In this document: one piece after another, positions 27,352-36,185 of the stretch
Numbering within the stretch: position 1 is the stretch's first letter
Layout: each line of letters begins with the position of its first letter
Assembly (NCBI GenBank): GCA_945882095.1
Contig: CAMCWF010000001.1
Span: 1 to 64,000, forward strand
Direction: 5' to 3'
DNA from: Chryseobacterium gleum
GTDB lineage: Bacteria; Bacteroidota; Bacteroidia; Flavobacteriales_D; Crocinitomicaceae
DNA length: 64,000 nt
Translations under genes and position numbers: made by a program
The notes under the pieces: model-generated
Database searches by the model: none
Seen by the model: the letters and a program-made list of their open reading frames with translations, nothing else
What the model was told of the DNA's origin: nothing

Positions 27352-28749
27352 ATGCCCGGATTTCAGTCTTTCAATTGCCGTAGCGGCAAGTCCAACCCAA
27401 CCCTTTATCATTCAGATTCCTTAGAATCCCTGGGTCTCTGCTTAACTTCTTCAGTGGAAGCTCACGAATCAGGCGCATTGAAAGATAATCAAACGCGAAT
27501 TCAATTGCTTCAGACCATCCTCTCCCATGCAATGGCGAAAAAGGAGGTCATTGCCAAACATTATTGTGAGGAAAGCAGCCTCGACCTTGTTCGTTTCGAA
27601 GTGGAATTCGAAAGGAGCCTTGAACAAATTTCCCATTTTATTCAAAGTTTATTGCATTTTGAGCCATCGATTGACCTTTTATCGGACCGTAGAATTGAAA
27701 AACGCACCATCGCAATTGGTCCCGTCGCTGTGCTTGGCGCATCAAACTTTCCCCTGGCTTACTCAACTCTGGGTGGAGATGTCATGGGCGCGCTTGCGGC
27801 AGGATGCCCTGTAATTGTTAAAGGACACCCATACCACCCAGGAACCAGCCTGCTTTGTGCAGAAGTTATTCACGACGCGGTTGCAGCATTGAACCTTCCG
27901 AAAGGTGTTTTTAGCCACGTTTTAGACGATGGTTTCAGCTTAGCAGAATCCCTTGTGGCAGACCCAAGGGTCAAAGCCGTTGGATTTACCGGAAGCTTTG
28001 AAGGGGGAATGGCACTGTTTCGCTTGACACAACTAAGAGAGGAACCCATTCCTTTCTTTGCAGAAATGGGGAGTTTGAACCCCGTCATTATACATCCCAG
28101 TGTTTCGGGACTTGAAAAACATATAAAAAATTTGGCATTGGCCGTTGCAAACGAAGCAGGACAATACTGCACGAAGCCTGGTTTGGTGTTTTGCCCTGAA
28201 GAAATATGGAACGAAGCGCTCGGTTTGTTTAGCGCATTTTTGAAAGGTATTGAATCACATCCAATGTTACATCCTGCCATCCATTCAAATTACGTTGGAC
28301 ACCTGGCACGGTTAAAAAAACTTGCAAACGTATCCTTTGAAACAGAAACCTTGCCGGACCATTTTGGTCAAAAAGCATTTTTATGCTTAGACATCCAAGA
28401 ATTTGTCGCAAACCCAACTTTTTCAGAAGAAGTTTTTGGTCCTTTTTGCATTTGGGTGCGCTACACATCCGAAGAAAGCTTGCAGGGCGCTTTCAAGAAA
28501 TTAAAAGGTCAACTAACGACAACGTTTTTAGGGGATGAAGATTCCCTTCATCCCCAATGGCGAAACCAACTTGAGAACCGGTGTGGAAGACTGGTTTTTA
28601 ATGGGGTGCCCACGGGGGTTAAAATCGTGCAATCCATGCACCACGGAGGACCTTTTCCCTCCACCACAGACCCAAGATTTTCGGCTGTCGGAATGGATTC
28701 TATGAAAAGATTTCAACGAAACATTGCCATACAAAACAGTTTGTGGTGA
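27352..28749 (+). CDS. NADP-type aldehyde dehydrogenase (2,5-dioxopentanoate dehydrogenase-like)
   Basis: A 465-residue aldehyde dehydrogenase. The nucleotide site (GFTGS), catalytic Glu in AEMGSLNP and catalytic Cys in GQYCTKPG are present, and the overall look (IGPVAVLGASNFPLAYS, VGMDSMKRFQRNIAIQN) matches alpha-ketoglutaric semialdehyde dehydrogenases. These oxidise 2,5-dioxopentanoate to 2-oxoglutarate in sugar-acid or hydroxyproline breakdown. No other gene of such a pathway is nearby, so the substrate is tentative. The ATG at 27352 is preferred to the TTG one codon earlier. It follows purS by 6 bp. Confidence 0.82.
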   Translation: MPGFQSFNCRSGKSNPTLYHSDSLESLGLCLTSSVEAHESGALKDNQTRIQLLQTILSHAMAKKEVIAKHYCEESSLDLVRFEVEFERSLEQISHFIQSLLHFEPSIDLLSDRRIEKRTIAIGPVAVLGASNFPLAYSTLGGDVMGALAAGCPVIVKGHPYHPGTSLLCAEVIHDAVAALNLPKGVFSHVLDDGFSLAESLVADPRVKAVGFTGSFEGGMALFRLTQLREEPIPFFAEMGSLNPVIIHPSVSGLEKHIKNLALAVANEAGQYCTKPGLVFCPEEIWNEALGLFSAFLKGIESHPMLHPAIHSNYVGHLARLKKLANVSFETETLPDHFGQKAFLCLDIQEFVANPTFSEEVFGPFCIWVRYTSEESLQGAFKKLKGQLTTTFLGDEDSLHPQWRNQLENRCGRLVFNGVPTGVKIVQSMHHGGPFPSTTDPRFSAVGMDSMKRFQRNIAIQNSLW

Positions 28750-28770
28750 CGTATTTTTTTTCTACTTTTG
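28740..28770 (+). promoter_or_regulatory. promoter of the coiled-coil gene
   Basis: TTTG at 28740-28743 and TACTTTTG at 28763-28770 are spaced by 19 bp, a full match to the Bacteroidota consensus, 19 nt before the ATG at 28790. The -33 box lies in the end of the upstream gene. Confidence 0.65.
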
Positions 28771-28789
28771 TTATAAAAAATCACGCAAA

Positions 28790-29743
28790 ATGTCTGAGAA
28801 TCAATCAAAATCATCGAATTTACTTTACCTCGTTATCATCGGTTTATTGCTGGTTAGTTTGGGAGCTGTCACCTACATGTGGTCGAACAAAAGAACCGAA
28901 CTTAGCGATTGTAAAAACGACAATTTGGTACTCAAATCCGATATGGAAGGGATGAACCAAATGTTGGAAGGATATGTGGGTGGACTTTCGCATGATTTAA
29001 AGACGGATTTCAAGAACATGTTGGATACCTATGACAAACTGATTGAAATGGATCACAGTAAGGCTGATAGCCTCAACAAGCAAAAGGCAAACATCAATGC
29101 ATTGTTGAAACAAATGAATACCAACAAAAAACTTTCCGCAAGAGACTTAATGAACTTGAAAAAAGAAAATGAGGCTTTGCGTTCAATCATGAGAAGTTAT
29201 GTACGCCAAATTGATTCATTGAACACCTTAAACATCAAACTTACCTCTGTCTTGGACGAAACCAACACCAAACTTACGGTGACTACTACAGAGCGCGATG
29301 AATTCAAAAGAGAGTCGGAACAAAAAACAGAACAAATCAAAAAAGGATCTAAGCTTCAAGCCTATGGATTTAGCACGGAAGGTCTTCGCATGAAAATGAA
29401 CAATACGACAGAACCATCCACCAAAGCGAAAAACATTGTTCAAATACGTTCTTCGTTTACCATTGGGGAAAACCAAATCGCGTCGACAGGCAGGAAGGTG
29501 GTTTATCTACAAATCACAGCGCCAAGCGGGGCCGTTCTCCAATCCAAGTCAAATTATGTTACGGATACAGATCAAGGCCAACAAGCGTATTCCGACAAAA
29601 AAGAAATCGACTACAACAACCAAGCGATTGACCTTACCATATATTACGACTTGAAAGGTCAAGATGCAGAAAGAGGAAATTATAAAGTTCGCATTTTCTG
29701 CGATGGCCAACTCATTGGAACCGATAACCTTGCTTTGAAATAA
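28790..29743 (+). CDS. membrane-anchored coiled-coil protein, unknown function
   Basis: A 317-residue protein with one N-terminal membrane segment (about residues 11-31, LYLVIIGLLLVSLGAVTYMW), a long coiled coil (about 35-190, rich in K/E/N/D heptads) and a globular beta-rich C-terminal domain (about 200-317, VQIRSSFTIGENQIASTGRKV). The architecture is common in flavobacterial envelope proteins but no function is assigned. It has its own promoter and is joined to the enoyl-CoA hydratase gene through a TAATG stop-start overlap. The frame is open upstream to 28724 but the ATG at 28790 fits the promoter. Confidence 0.75.
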   Translation: MSENQSKSSNLLYLVIIGLLLVSLGAVTYMWSNKRTELSDCKNDNLVLKSDMEGMNQMLEGYVGGLSHDLKTDFKNMLDTYDKLIEMDHSKADSLNKQKANINALLKQMNTNKKLSARDLMNLKKENEALRSIMRSYVRQIDSLNTLNIKLTSVLDETNTKLTVTTTERDEFKRESEQKTEQIKKGSKLQAYGFSTEGLRMKMNNTTEPSTKAKNIVQIRSSFTIGENQIASTGRKVVYLQITAPSGAVLQSKSNYVTDTDQGQQAYSDKKEIDYNNQAIDLTIYYDLKGQDAERGNYKVRIFCDGQLIGTDNLALK

Positions 29744-30507
29744 TGACAAACACCGAAGGGAACGTTAGCATCGAAGTTGCTGACAACATTGCAACCATAA
29801 CATTCGGTCACCCCGCCAGCAATTCAATGCCGGGAATCCTGCTCCAAACCTTGGCAGAAACGATTTCACAAGCAAATCAAAATCCGCTGGTTCATGTGAT
29901 TGTATTGAAATCAGAAGGAGAGAAACCCTTTTGCGCTGGGGCAAGTTTTGACGAATTGATCTCCATTCAAAACCTAGAGGAAGGCAAGAAATTCTTCTCC
30001 GGATTCGCAAACGTAATCAACGCATGTCGGACTGCTGATAAACTCATCCTTGGAAGAATTCAGGGAAAGGCAGTGGGAGGTGGCGTAGGCATTGCTTCCG
30101 CAACCGATTATTGTTTTGCGACAGACAAGGCAGCGGTAAAACTTTCCGAGCTGGCCGTTGGGATTGGTCCTTTTGTGGTGGGTCCTGCCGTTGAAAGAAA
30201 AATAGGGCTTTCCGCAATGAGCGAACTGGCCATCAATGCGACAGAGTGGCGATCAGCAGAATGGGCGCAATCAAAAGGTTTGTATACCGAAGTTTTCACC
30301 GACATCACATCCATGGACAACGCGATCCAAATTTTAGCCCATAAATTGGCGCATTCCAATCCGGAAGCCATGAAATCGCTAAAGAAAATATTTTGGAAAG
30401 GCACTGAACATTGGGATACCTTGCTAATGGAGCGTGCGGAAATCAGCGGAACCTTGGTTTTGAGTGATTTTACAAGAAATGCAATTCAAGCATTTAAAGC
30501 GAAATAA
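29743..30507 (+). CDS. enoyl-CoA hydratase/isomerase family protein
   Basis: A 254-residue crotonase-fold enzyme. Seen are the oxyanion-hole stretches SEGEKPFCAGASFDEL and GRIQGKAVGGGVGIASATDYCFA (about residues 62-70 and 105-125). The usual catalytic glutamate at the hydratase site is not obvious: SELAVGIGPFVVGP replaces the more common E-x-x-x-G-L-x-P pattern, so isomerase, hydratase or another crotonase reaction is possible. It overlaps the stop of the coiled-coil gene by one base (TAATG). Confidence 0.8.
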   Translation: MTNTEGNVSIEVADNIATITFGHPASNSMPGILLQTLAETISQANQNPLVHVIVLKSEGEKPFCAGASFDELISIQNLEEGKKFFSGFANVINACRTADKLILGRIQGKAVGGGVGIASATDYCFATDKAAVKLSELAVGIGPFVVGPAVERKIGLSAMSELAINATEWRSAEWAQSKGLYTEVFTDITSMDNAIQILAHKLAHSNPEAMKSLKKIFWKGTEHWDTLLMERAEISGTLVLSDFTRNAIQAFKAK

Positions 30508-30531
30508 ATTTTAAGGAATTTTCAGATTCGC

Positions 30532-30563
30532 TTTGCATTATTAAAACTTAACGTCTATCTTTG
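30532..30563 (+). promoter_or_regulatory. promoter of rplM-rpsI
   Basis: TTTG at 30532-30535 and TATCTTTG at 30556-30563 with a 20-bp spacer fit the Bacteroidota consensus; a leader of about 35-40 nt precedes rplM. Confidence 0.65.
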
Positions 30564-30604
30564 CACCCCCTTAAATTTGGGAAAAAGAACAAAAACGTTA
30601 CACA

Positions 30605-31060
30605 GTGGATACTTTAAGTTACAGAACTATTTCAGGAAACGCTGCAACCGCAAACAAAAAATGGTTTGTTATCGATGCAGAAGGTAAAACCGTAGGTAGA
30701 TTGGCAAGTACAGTTGCTAAAATCATCCGAGGTAAATACAAAACCAATTTTACGCCGCATGCAGATTGTGGTGACAATGTCATCATCATCAATGCAGAGA
30801 AGATTTCATTTTCGGGAACGAAACTAAGTCAAAAAGAATATATTCGCTATTCTGGATACCCAGGTGGACAACGTTTCACTTCTGCTGAAGACATGTTGAG
30901 AAAACATCCTGAAAGATTGATCGAGAAAGCGGTAAAAGGAATGTTGCCAAAAAACACGTTGGGCAGAAAACTGTTCACAAATTTAAAGGTATACAAAGGT
31001 GGGACGCACAACCATGAAGCGCAACAGCCCGAATTATTAAACTTAGACACTATTAAATAA
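30605..31060 (+). CDS. rplM: 50S ribosomal protein L13
   Basis: A 151-residue L13, an early-assembly large-subunit protein. Typical segments are visible: WFVIDAEGKTVGRLAS, IIRGKYKTNFTPH, GDNVIIINAEKISF and RLIEKAVKGMLPKN. The start is GTG (GTG GAT ACT). It lies 3 bp before rpsI, the conserved pairing of these two genes, and has a good promoter upstream. Confidence 0.97.
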   Translation: MDTLSYRTISGNAATANKKWFVIDAEGKTVGRLASTVAKIIRGKYKTNFTPHADCGDNVIIINAEKISFSGTKLSQKEYIRYSGYPGGQRFTSAEDMLRKHPERLIEKAVKGMLPKNTLGRKLFTNLKVYKGGTHNHEAQQPELLNLDTIK

Positions 31061-31063
31061 GAT

Positions 31064-31450
31064 ATGGACATTATCAACGCTTTAGGTAGAAGAAAAACTG
31101 CAGTCGCAAGGGTCTATCTTTCAAAAGGAAACGGAGAAATTTCTATCAACAACAAAACTTTCACGGAATTTTTTCCGGTGGATGTTCTTCAAACTAAAGT
31201 AAACCAACCCTTCCAACTTACAGGGACCGCAGGAGAATACAATGTGAAAGCTACCGTAAACGGTGGTGGAATCAACGGTCAAGCTGAAGCTGTTCGTTTG
31301 GGCATCTCACGTGCATTGGTTGAAATCAATGAGGAATACAAAACATTGTTAAGGGCAGAAGGCCTGATGACAAGAGACCCGAGAATGGTAGAACGTAAAA
31401 AACCAGGACAACCCAAAGCAAGAAAAAAATTCCAGTTCTCCAAGCGTTAA
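31064..31450 (+). CDS. rpsI: 30S ribosomal protein S9
   Basis: A 128-residue S9 with the conserved start ALGRRKTAVARVYL and the basic C-terminus ending KKFQFSKR, which reaches the P-site tRNA. It is co-transcribed with rplM. The normal length and termini show that it is intact. Confidence 0.97.
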   Translation: MDIINALGRRKTAVARVYLSKGNGEISINNKTFTEFFPVDVLQTKVNQPFQLTGTAGEYNVKATVNGGGINGQAEAVRLGISRALVEINEEYKTLLRAEGLMTRDPRMVERKKPGQPKARKKFQFSKR

Positions 31451-31478
31451 TCACTTGGATTTGGAAGTTTAGTATCCA

Positions 31479-31509
31479 AATTGTTGAGCACCTTATCCCC
31501 TCAGCAATT
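31479..31509 (+). promoter_or_regulatory. stem-loop in the rpsI-rpsB gap, candidate S2 leader
   Basis: AATTGTTGAG pairs with CTCAGCAATT over 10 bp (one G-U) around an 11-nt loop CACCTTATCCC. A smaller stem (TTGGAT/ATCCAA, 31455-31479) lies just before it. No T run follows, so it is not an ordinary terminator. An autoregulatory leader for the rpsB-tsf operon is a reasonable guess. Confidence 0.35.
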
Positions 31510-31538
31510 GCTTAAATTAGGAAAGTAAACAAAAACAT

Positions 31539-32624
31539 ATGTCAAAATTAAAATTCGAAACGCTTTTAGAAGCTGGTGTTCATTTTGGACACTTAAAAAG
31601 AAAATGGAATCCGGCCATGGCGCCTTACATCTTTGAAGAAAAGAAAGGGATTCACATCATCGACCTTAACAAAACCATTGTTCATTTGGATCAAGCTTGC
31701 GCTGCCATGAAACAAATTGCCAAATCTGGTAAAAAAGTTTTGTTCGTTGCAACCAAAAAACAAGCGAAAGAAATTGTAGCACAACGCGTTGCCAAAATCG
31801 GAATGCCTTATGTTACAGAGCGTTGGTCTGGTGGAATGTTGACCAATTTTCAAACCACACGTAAATCCATCCGTAAAATGGCGACCATCGACAAAATGAA
31901 GTCTGATGGTACTTGGGATACTTTGAACAAACGTGAAAAACTTTTTAAAACCCGTCAAAGAGAAAAATTGGAAAAAACATTTGGTTCCATCTCTGACATG
32001 ACACGTCAACCTGCCGCCATCTTTATCGTTGATATCCTTAAAGAACACATCGCGTTGGCTGAAGCAAAAAGACTGAACATCCCAACGTTTGCGATTGTAG
32101 ATACGAATTCCAACCCAAAACTGGTTGATTTCCCTATCCCAGCAAATGACGATGCGACGAAATCCATCTCTTTGATTCTCGAAGAAATTTGTTCTGCCAT
32201 CCAAGACGGATTGGAAGACCGTAAAAATACCAAGGGAGACAAAGAAGATGCCTCAGAAGCCTCTGATGATGTAGTTACAGAAATCAAGACTCCTAAAGTT
32301 GAAGTAAAAACAGCTGCAACCGTTGTTGAAGAAGTAGCACCTGAAGCCGTTGTGGAAGAAGTAGCTCCTGAAGCCGTTGTGGAACAAGCAACTCCTGAAG
32401 CCGTTGTGGAAGAAACAGCTCCTGAAGAAGTTGTTGAAGAAGCAGCTCCTGAAGCCGTTGTTGAAGAAACAGCTCCTGAAGCCGTTGTGGAAGAAGCAGC
32501 TCCTGAAGCCGTTGTTGAAGAAGTAGCTCCTAATGCCGTTGTTGAAGAAACAGCTCCTGAAGCGGTTACCGAAGAAGTTGAAGCACCTGCAGATCAAAAA
32601 GACACACACACTGAAGAAAATTAA
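31539..32624 (+). CDS. rpsB: 30S ribosomal protein S2 with long acidic repeat tail
   Basis: The first 245 residues or so are a normal S2 (LLEAGVHFGHLKRKWNPAM, ERWSGGMLTNFQT, DTNSNPKLVDFPIPANDDA). A tail of about 115 residues follows that is absent from most S2 proteins. It holds nine units of nine residues on the pattern EE(V/T/A)APEAVV (32328-32570) and ends in DKDTHTEEN-like acidic sequence. S2 is needed for 30S assembly and binds S1 in other bacteria. The tail is probably unstructured and acidic; its job is unknown. It is followed 24 bp later by tsf, the conserved operon partner. Confidence 0.95.
   Translation: MSKLKFETLLEAGVHFGHLKRKWNPAMAPYIFEEKKGIHIIDLNKTIVHLDQACAAMKQIAKSGKKVLFVATKKQAKEIVAQRVAKIGMPYVTERWSGGMLTNFQTTRKSIRKMATIDKMKSDGTWDTLNKREKLFKTRQREKLEKTFGSISDMTRQPAAIFIVDILKEHIALAEAKRLNIPTFAIVDTNSNPKLVDFPIPANDDATKSISLILEEICSAIQDGLEDRKNTKGDKEDASEASDDVVTEIKTPKVEVKTAATVVEEVAPEAVVEEVAPEAVVEQATPEAVVEETAPEEVVEEAAPEAVVEETAPEAVVEEAAPEAVVEEVAPNAVVEETAPEAVTEEVEAPADQKDTHTEEN
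32328..32570 (+). repeat. 27-bp tandem repeat array inside rpsB (9 units)
   Basis: Nine in-frame units of 27 bp encode EEVAPEAVV and close variants (EQATPEAVV, EETAPEEVV, EEVAPNAVV). Units differ from each other by a few bases, so the array is partly diverged. Confidence 0.9.
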
Positions 32625-32648
32625 TTCGTAACCATAAACCTTTATATC

Positions 32649-33479
32649 ATGGCAATAACTGCATCAGACGTAAACAAACTAAGACAGCAAACTGGCGCTG
32701 GAATGATGGATTGTAAAAATGCATTAACAGAAGCAAATGGTGACTTCGAAACTGCAATTGACATCCTTCGCAAAAAAGGACAAAAAATCGCCGCAAAAAG
32801 AGGTGAAAACGAAGCGAAAGAAGGAATCATCATTTCTCAAGCATCAAACGACGGAAAATCAGGGGTAATTTTAACCTTAAACTGTGAAACCGATTTCGTT
32901 GCGAAGAATGATGGATATGTTTCTTTGGTACAAAGCATTGTGGACATCGCCTTGGATAAATTACCTGAAAATGCTGAAGTGTTAAAATCGCTTCCATATG
33001 ACGATCGTTTAACCATTGACGAAAAAATCACTGAGCAAATCGGTGTGATCGGTGAAAAATTAGACCTATCCAATTACACGGTATTGAAAGCAGACAAAGT
33101 TGTTTCTTACAATCACCCTGGAAATCAATTGGCTACATTGGTAGGACTTAACATCAACACAGAAGAAGCGGCAGAAGCGGGAAGACAAGTTGCAATGCAA
33201 ATTGCTGCGATGAACCCAATCGCGCTTGATAAAAATGGCGTTGATGAAAGAACCATTGAAAGAGAAATTGAAATCGGTAAAGAGCTTGCAATCCAAGAAG
33301 GTAAACCGGCTGAAATGGCAGAAAAAATTGCCATGGGAAGGTTAAACAAGTTTTTTCAAGAAAATACTTTGTTGAGTCAAGCGTTTGTACGCGACAACAA
33401 ACTCACTGTAGAGCAGTTTCTCAACAACACTGAGAAAGGCCTCACCGTCACTGACTTTAAAAGATTTTCATTAAGTTAA
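32649..33479 (+). CDS. tsf: translation elongation factor Ts
   Basis: A 276-residue EF-Ts, the nucleotide-exchange factor of EF-Tu. The N-terminal UBA-like domain (VNKLRQQTGAGMMDCKNALTEANGDFETAIDILR) and the core motif LNCETDFVAKN are complete. It lies in the rpsB-tsf operon, and a strong terminator follows at 33482-33512. Confidence 0.97.
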   Translation: MAITASDVNKLRQQTGAGMMDCKNALTEANGDFETAIDILRKKGQKIAAKRGENEAKEGIIISQASNDGKSGVILTLNCETDFVAKNDGYVSLVQSIVDIALDKLPENAEVLKSLPYDDRLTIDEKITEQIGVIGEKLDLSNYTVLKADKVVSYNHPGNQLATLVGLNINTEEAAEAGRQVAMQIAAMNPIALDKNGVDERTIEREIEIGKELAIQEGKPAEMAEKIAMGRLNKFFQENTLLSQAFVRDNKLTVEQFLNNTEKGLTVTDFKRFSLS

Positions 33480-33481
33480 TC

Positions 33482-33512
33482 AAAAAACCCCGAGCCATCG
33501 GGGTTTTTTTTT
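33482..33512 (+). terminator. terminator of the rpsB-tsf transcript
   Basis: CCCCGA-gcca-TCGGGG is a perfect stem followed by nine T, directly after the tsf stop codon; an A run on the left makes it usable on the other strand as well. Confidence 0.9.
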
Positions 33513-33542
33513 GCCTATAAAAAGCGTTTTTAATTATCTTTG
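33510..33542 (+). promoter_or_regulatory. promoter of pyrH-frr
   Basis: TTTG at 33510-33513 (in the end of the terminator T run) and TATCTTTG at 33535-33542, spacer 21 bp. The pyrH ATG lies 13 nt after the -7 box, so the leader is very short. Confidence 0.6.
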
Positions 33543-33555
33543 ACCCATACGAATC

Positions 33556-34263
33556 ATGAAATATAAAAGAATCCTGCTAAAACTGAGTGGTGAATCCCTC
33601 ATGGGCGACAAGCAATTTGGCATCGACAATCATAGAATTTCCAGCTACGCGGAACAAATCAAGGAAATCCATTCCATGGGAATTGAAATCGCCATTGTCA
33701 TTGGAGGCGGTAACATTTTCAGGGGTGTACAAGCTGAGCAAGGCGGCATGGACCGTACGCATGGCGATTACATGGGCATGTTAGCTACGATGATCAATTC
33801 TATGGCTTTACAAGCGGCCCTCGAAGCCATTGGCATGCAAACAAGGTTATTGTCGGCCATAGAAATGAAGGCCATTGCCGAACCTTTCATTCGAAGAAGG
33901 GCTGTAAGACACCTCGAAAAAGGCCGTGTCGTTATTTTTGGTGCAGGAACCGGTAACCCTTATTTCACTACAGACTCTGCAGCTTCATTGCGTGCCATTG
34001 AAATCAACGCCGATGTTATCCTCAAAGGAACGCGTGTGGATGGCATTTATACGGCAGATCCTTTCAAGGATCCGAGTGCAACAAAATACGAGGAAATCAC
34101 TTTCGACGAAGTGTATCGCTTGGGATTGAATGTCATGGACCTTACCGCCTTTACCCTTTGCAAAGAAAATGACCTCCCCATCATCGTGTTTGACATGGAT
34201 ACACCAGGGAACTTGAAAGCCTTAATGAACGAAGAAAAAGTTGGTACTTTAGTACAAAATTAA
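33556..34263 (+). CDS. pyrH: UMP kinase
   Basis: A 235-residue UMP kinase of the amino-acid-kinase fold, making UDP from UMP in pyrimidine supply. Conserved parts: [55 protein letters not shown] and [13 protein letters not shown]. It has its own promoter after the tsf terminator and is followed by frr after 7 bp, the usual gene order rpsB-tsf-pyrH-frr. Confidence 0.97.
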   Translation: MKYKRILLKLSGESLMGDKQFGIDNHRISSYAEQIKEIHSMGIEIAIVIGGGNIFRGVQAEQGGMDRTHGDYMGMLATMINSMALQAALEAIGMQTRLLSAIEMKAIAEPFIRRRAVRHLEKGRVVIFGAGTGNPYFTTDSAASLRAIEINADVILKGTRVDGIYTADPFKDPSATKYEEITFDEVYRLGLNVMDLTAFTLCKENDLPIIVFDMDTPGNLKALMNEEKVGTLVQN

Positions 34264-34270
34264 TACGCTT

Positions 34271-34834
34271 ATGACGGAAGAACTAGACTTGGTTTTTGAT
34301 GAATTCAAATCATGCAGCCAAAAAACCCTTTCTCACCTTGAAGTTGAATTGACCAAGGTACGCGCAGGAAAAGCAACCCCAGCAATGCTTAACGGCGTGA
34401 TGGTAGAATATTACGGATCCATGACGCCCTTGCAACAAGTGGCCAATGTCTCTACCTCAGATGCCCGAACCATCATTGTGCAACCGTGGGAAAAGCCCTT
34501 GTTGAACGACATCGCCAAAGGCATTATGAATGCGAATTTGGGATTAAATCCACAGAGCAACGGAGAGCAGCTGATCATTTCTGTACCCCCACTAACGGAA
34601 GAACGTCGCCGCGACTTGGTGAAACGTGCGAAATCAGAGTGCGAAAACGCAAAAGTTGGAATTCGCACCCACCGGAAAGACGCCATGGACATGGTTAAAG
34701 ACCTGAAAACAGATGGCTTGTCTGAAGACATGGCAAAAACAGCAGAGCAAAGCATCCAGGACATCACCAATGGCTACATCAAACAAATCGACGAAGTATT
34801 TGAAGGGAAGGAAAAAGACATCATGACGGTGTAA
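34271..34834 (+). CDS. frr: ribosome recycling factor
   Basis: A 187-residue RRF that splits post-termination ribosomes with EF-G. Typical stretches are LTKVRAGKATPAMLNGV, VQPWEKPLLNDIAKGIMNANLGLNP, PPLTEERRRDLVK and IRTHRKDAMDMVK. It is co-transcribed with pyrH. Confidence 0.97.
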   Translation: MTEELDLVFDEFKSCSQKTLSHLEVELTKVRAGKATPAMLNGVMVEYYGSMTPLQQVANVSTSDARTIIVQPWEKPLLNDIAKGIMNANLGLNPQSNGEQLIISVPPLTEERRRDLVKRAKSECENAKVGIRTHRKDAMDMVKDLKTDGLSEDMAKTAEQSIQDITNGYIKQIDEVFEGKEKDIMTV

Positions 34835-35042
34835 TACCGCAGCACCAACCCTCCGCGCAACCTACTTTTAGGAGAAAAATCTCAAAAGCCTTTTTCTCAC
34901 TCTCGTTTTTAACGATCTCAATAACATCTGCGTAGTTTTCAAAACGAAAGTGGGCAATAGTGAACCTTCCGAAAAAACATGCCTCAACACTTAAAAAATA
35001 GTCGCATTTTTGCATTACATACCTTGACAGCTGCGCAATCAC

Positions 35043-36176
35043 ATGAAACCAGTACGCCTTTTAAACCATTTTTTTGAGAATGAAAAAGCATCGGGACTCA
35101 TTTTGGTTTTCGCGACCGTGGTTTCGCTTGTGCTTGCTAATTCTACCTGGCAAACAGACTATCTCAAATTTTGGCATTTCGGCTTGGGCGGCCAGAGCCT
35201 CGTTCATTGGATAAATGATGGACTCATGTCTGTCTTTTTTCTGTTGATTGGCTTGGAATTAAAAAAAGAGTTACGTCATGGCGAACTTTCCGACAGAAAA
35301 AATGCCACGTTGCCGTTCTTTGGCGCTTTGGGTGGAATGCTCCTTCCGGCAGGATTGTTTTTATTGCTCAACTTCGGGACCAACACCCAAGCGGGTGCGG
35401 GAATTCCAATGGCCACAGACATTGCCTTTGCCATTGGCATCTTATCCCTTTTAGGCAACAGGGTGCCGACATCATTAAAAATCTTCCTTACAGCCTTGGC
35501 AGTACTGGACGACTTAGGTGCTATTCTGATCATTGCCATTTTTTATACAACGTCAATTTCTCTTCTGCATCTATTCACTGCCATTGCTATTTTCGGATTT
35601 CTACTCATTCTTAATAGACTAAAAGTTCGCAACCTTGTTCCGTATTTGGTTGGCGGGTTACTTATGTGGTATTTTATGTTGCATTCAGGCGTTCACGCCA
35701 CCGTAACAGGGGTGTTGTTGGCATTTGCCATTCCATTTGGCAACAATGGAAAAAATTCTCCATCCGACAGGCTTCAGCGTTTCTTACAAAAACCCGTTGC
35801 TTTTTTTATCCTTCCATTGTTTGCCATAGCCAATACATGCATTGCAGTGGGCGACAGTTGGCAAATGGGTATGAGACATACAAACACCTTGGGGATCATG
35901 GCAGGACTTATCATCGGAAAGCCTTTAGGCATTTGGCTCTTTTCATTTATTGGGGTTCGCACGGGGCTTTGTGTGTTGCCCAAAGACTTGAAATGGAAAA
36001 ACATTGTGGGTGCCGGTTTTTTAGGCGGTATTGGCTTCACCATGTCAATCTTTATAACCCTTCTTGCTTTTGAAAATGAAGCGCTCGTAAACCATTCCAA
36101 AATTGCCATTCTCATTGCTTCATTCATAGCAGGAACAATTGGTTTCACCTTCCTGAAAATGACGCTTAAAAAGTAA
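35043..36176 (+). CDS. nhaA: Na+/H+ antiporter NhaA
   Basis: A 377-residue inner-membrane antiporter that exports sodium in exchange for protons. Family marks: NDGLMSVFFLLIGLELKKE, GIPMATDIAFAIGIL with the ion-binding aspartates, and ALAVLDDLGAILIIA. About eleven to twelve hydrophobic segments are visible. Its length is standard. The next gene (a small exported protein) begins 9 bp after its stop, so they may share a transcript. Confidence 0.95.
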   Translation: MKPVRLLNHFFENEKASGLILVFATVVSLVLANSTWQTDYLKFWHFGLGGQSLVHWINDGLMSVFFLLIGLELKKELRHGELSDRKNATLPFFGALGGMLLPAGLFLLLNFGTNTQAGAGIPMATDIAFAIGILSLLGNRVPTSLKIFLTALAVLDDLGAILIIAIFYTTSISLLHLFTAIAIFGFLLILNRLKVRNLVPYLVGGLLMWYFMLHSGVHATVTGVLLAFAIPFGNNGKNSPSDRLQRFLQKPVAFFILPLFAIANTCIAVGDSWQMGMRHTNTLGIMAGLIIGKPLGIWLFSFIGVRTGLCVLPKDLKWKNIVGAGFLGGIGFTMSIFITLLAFENEALVNHSKIAILIASFIAGTIGFTFLKMTLKK

Positions 36177-36185
36177 TTTTACAAT

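Noticed and set aside
32253-32609. 118-codon minus-strand ORF with repeats over the rpsB tail
   Set aside because: It is only the reverse reading of the 27-bp repeat array of rpsB; the Phe/Cys/Asn-rich product is an artefact of the repeat.
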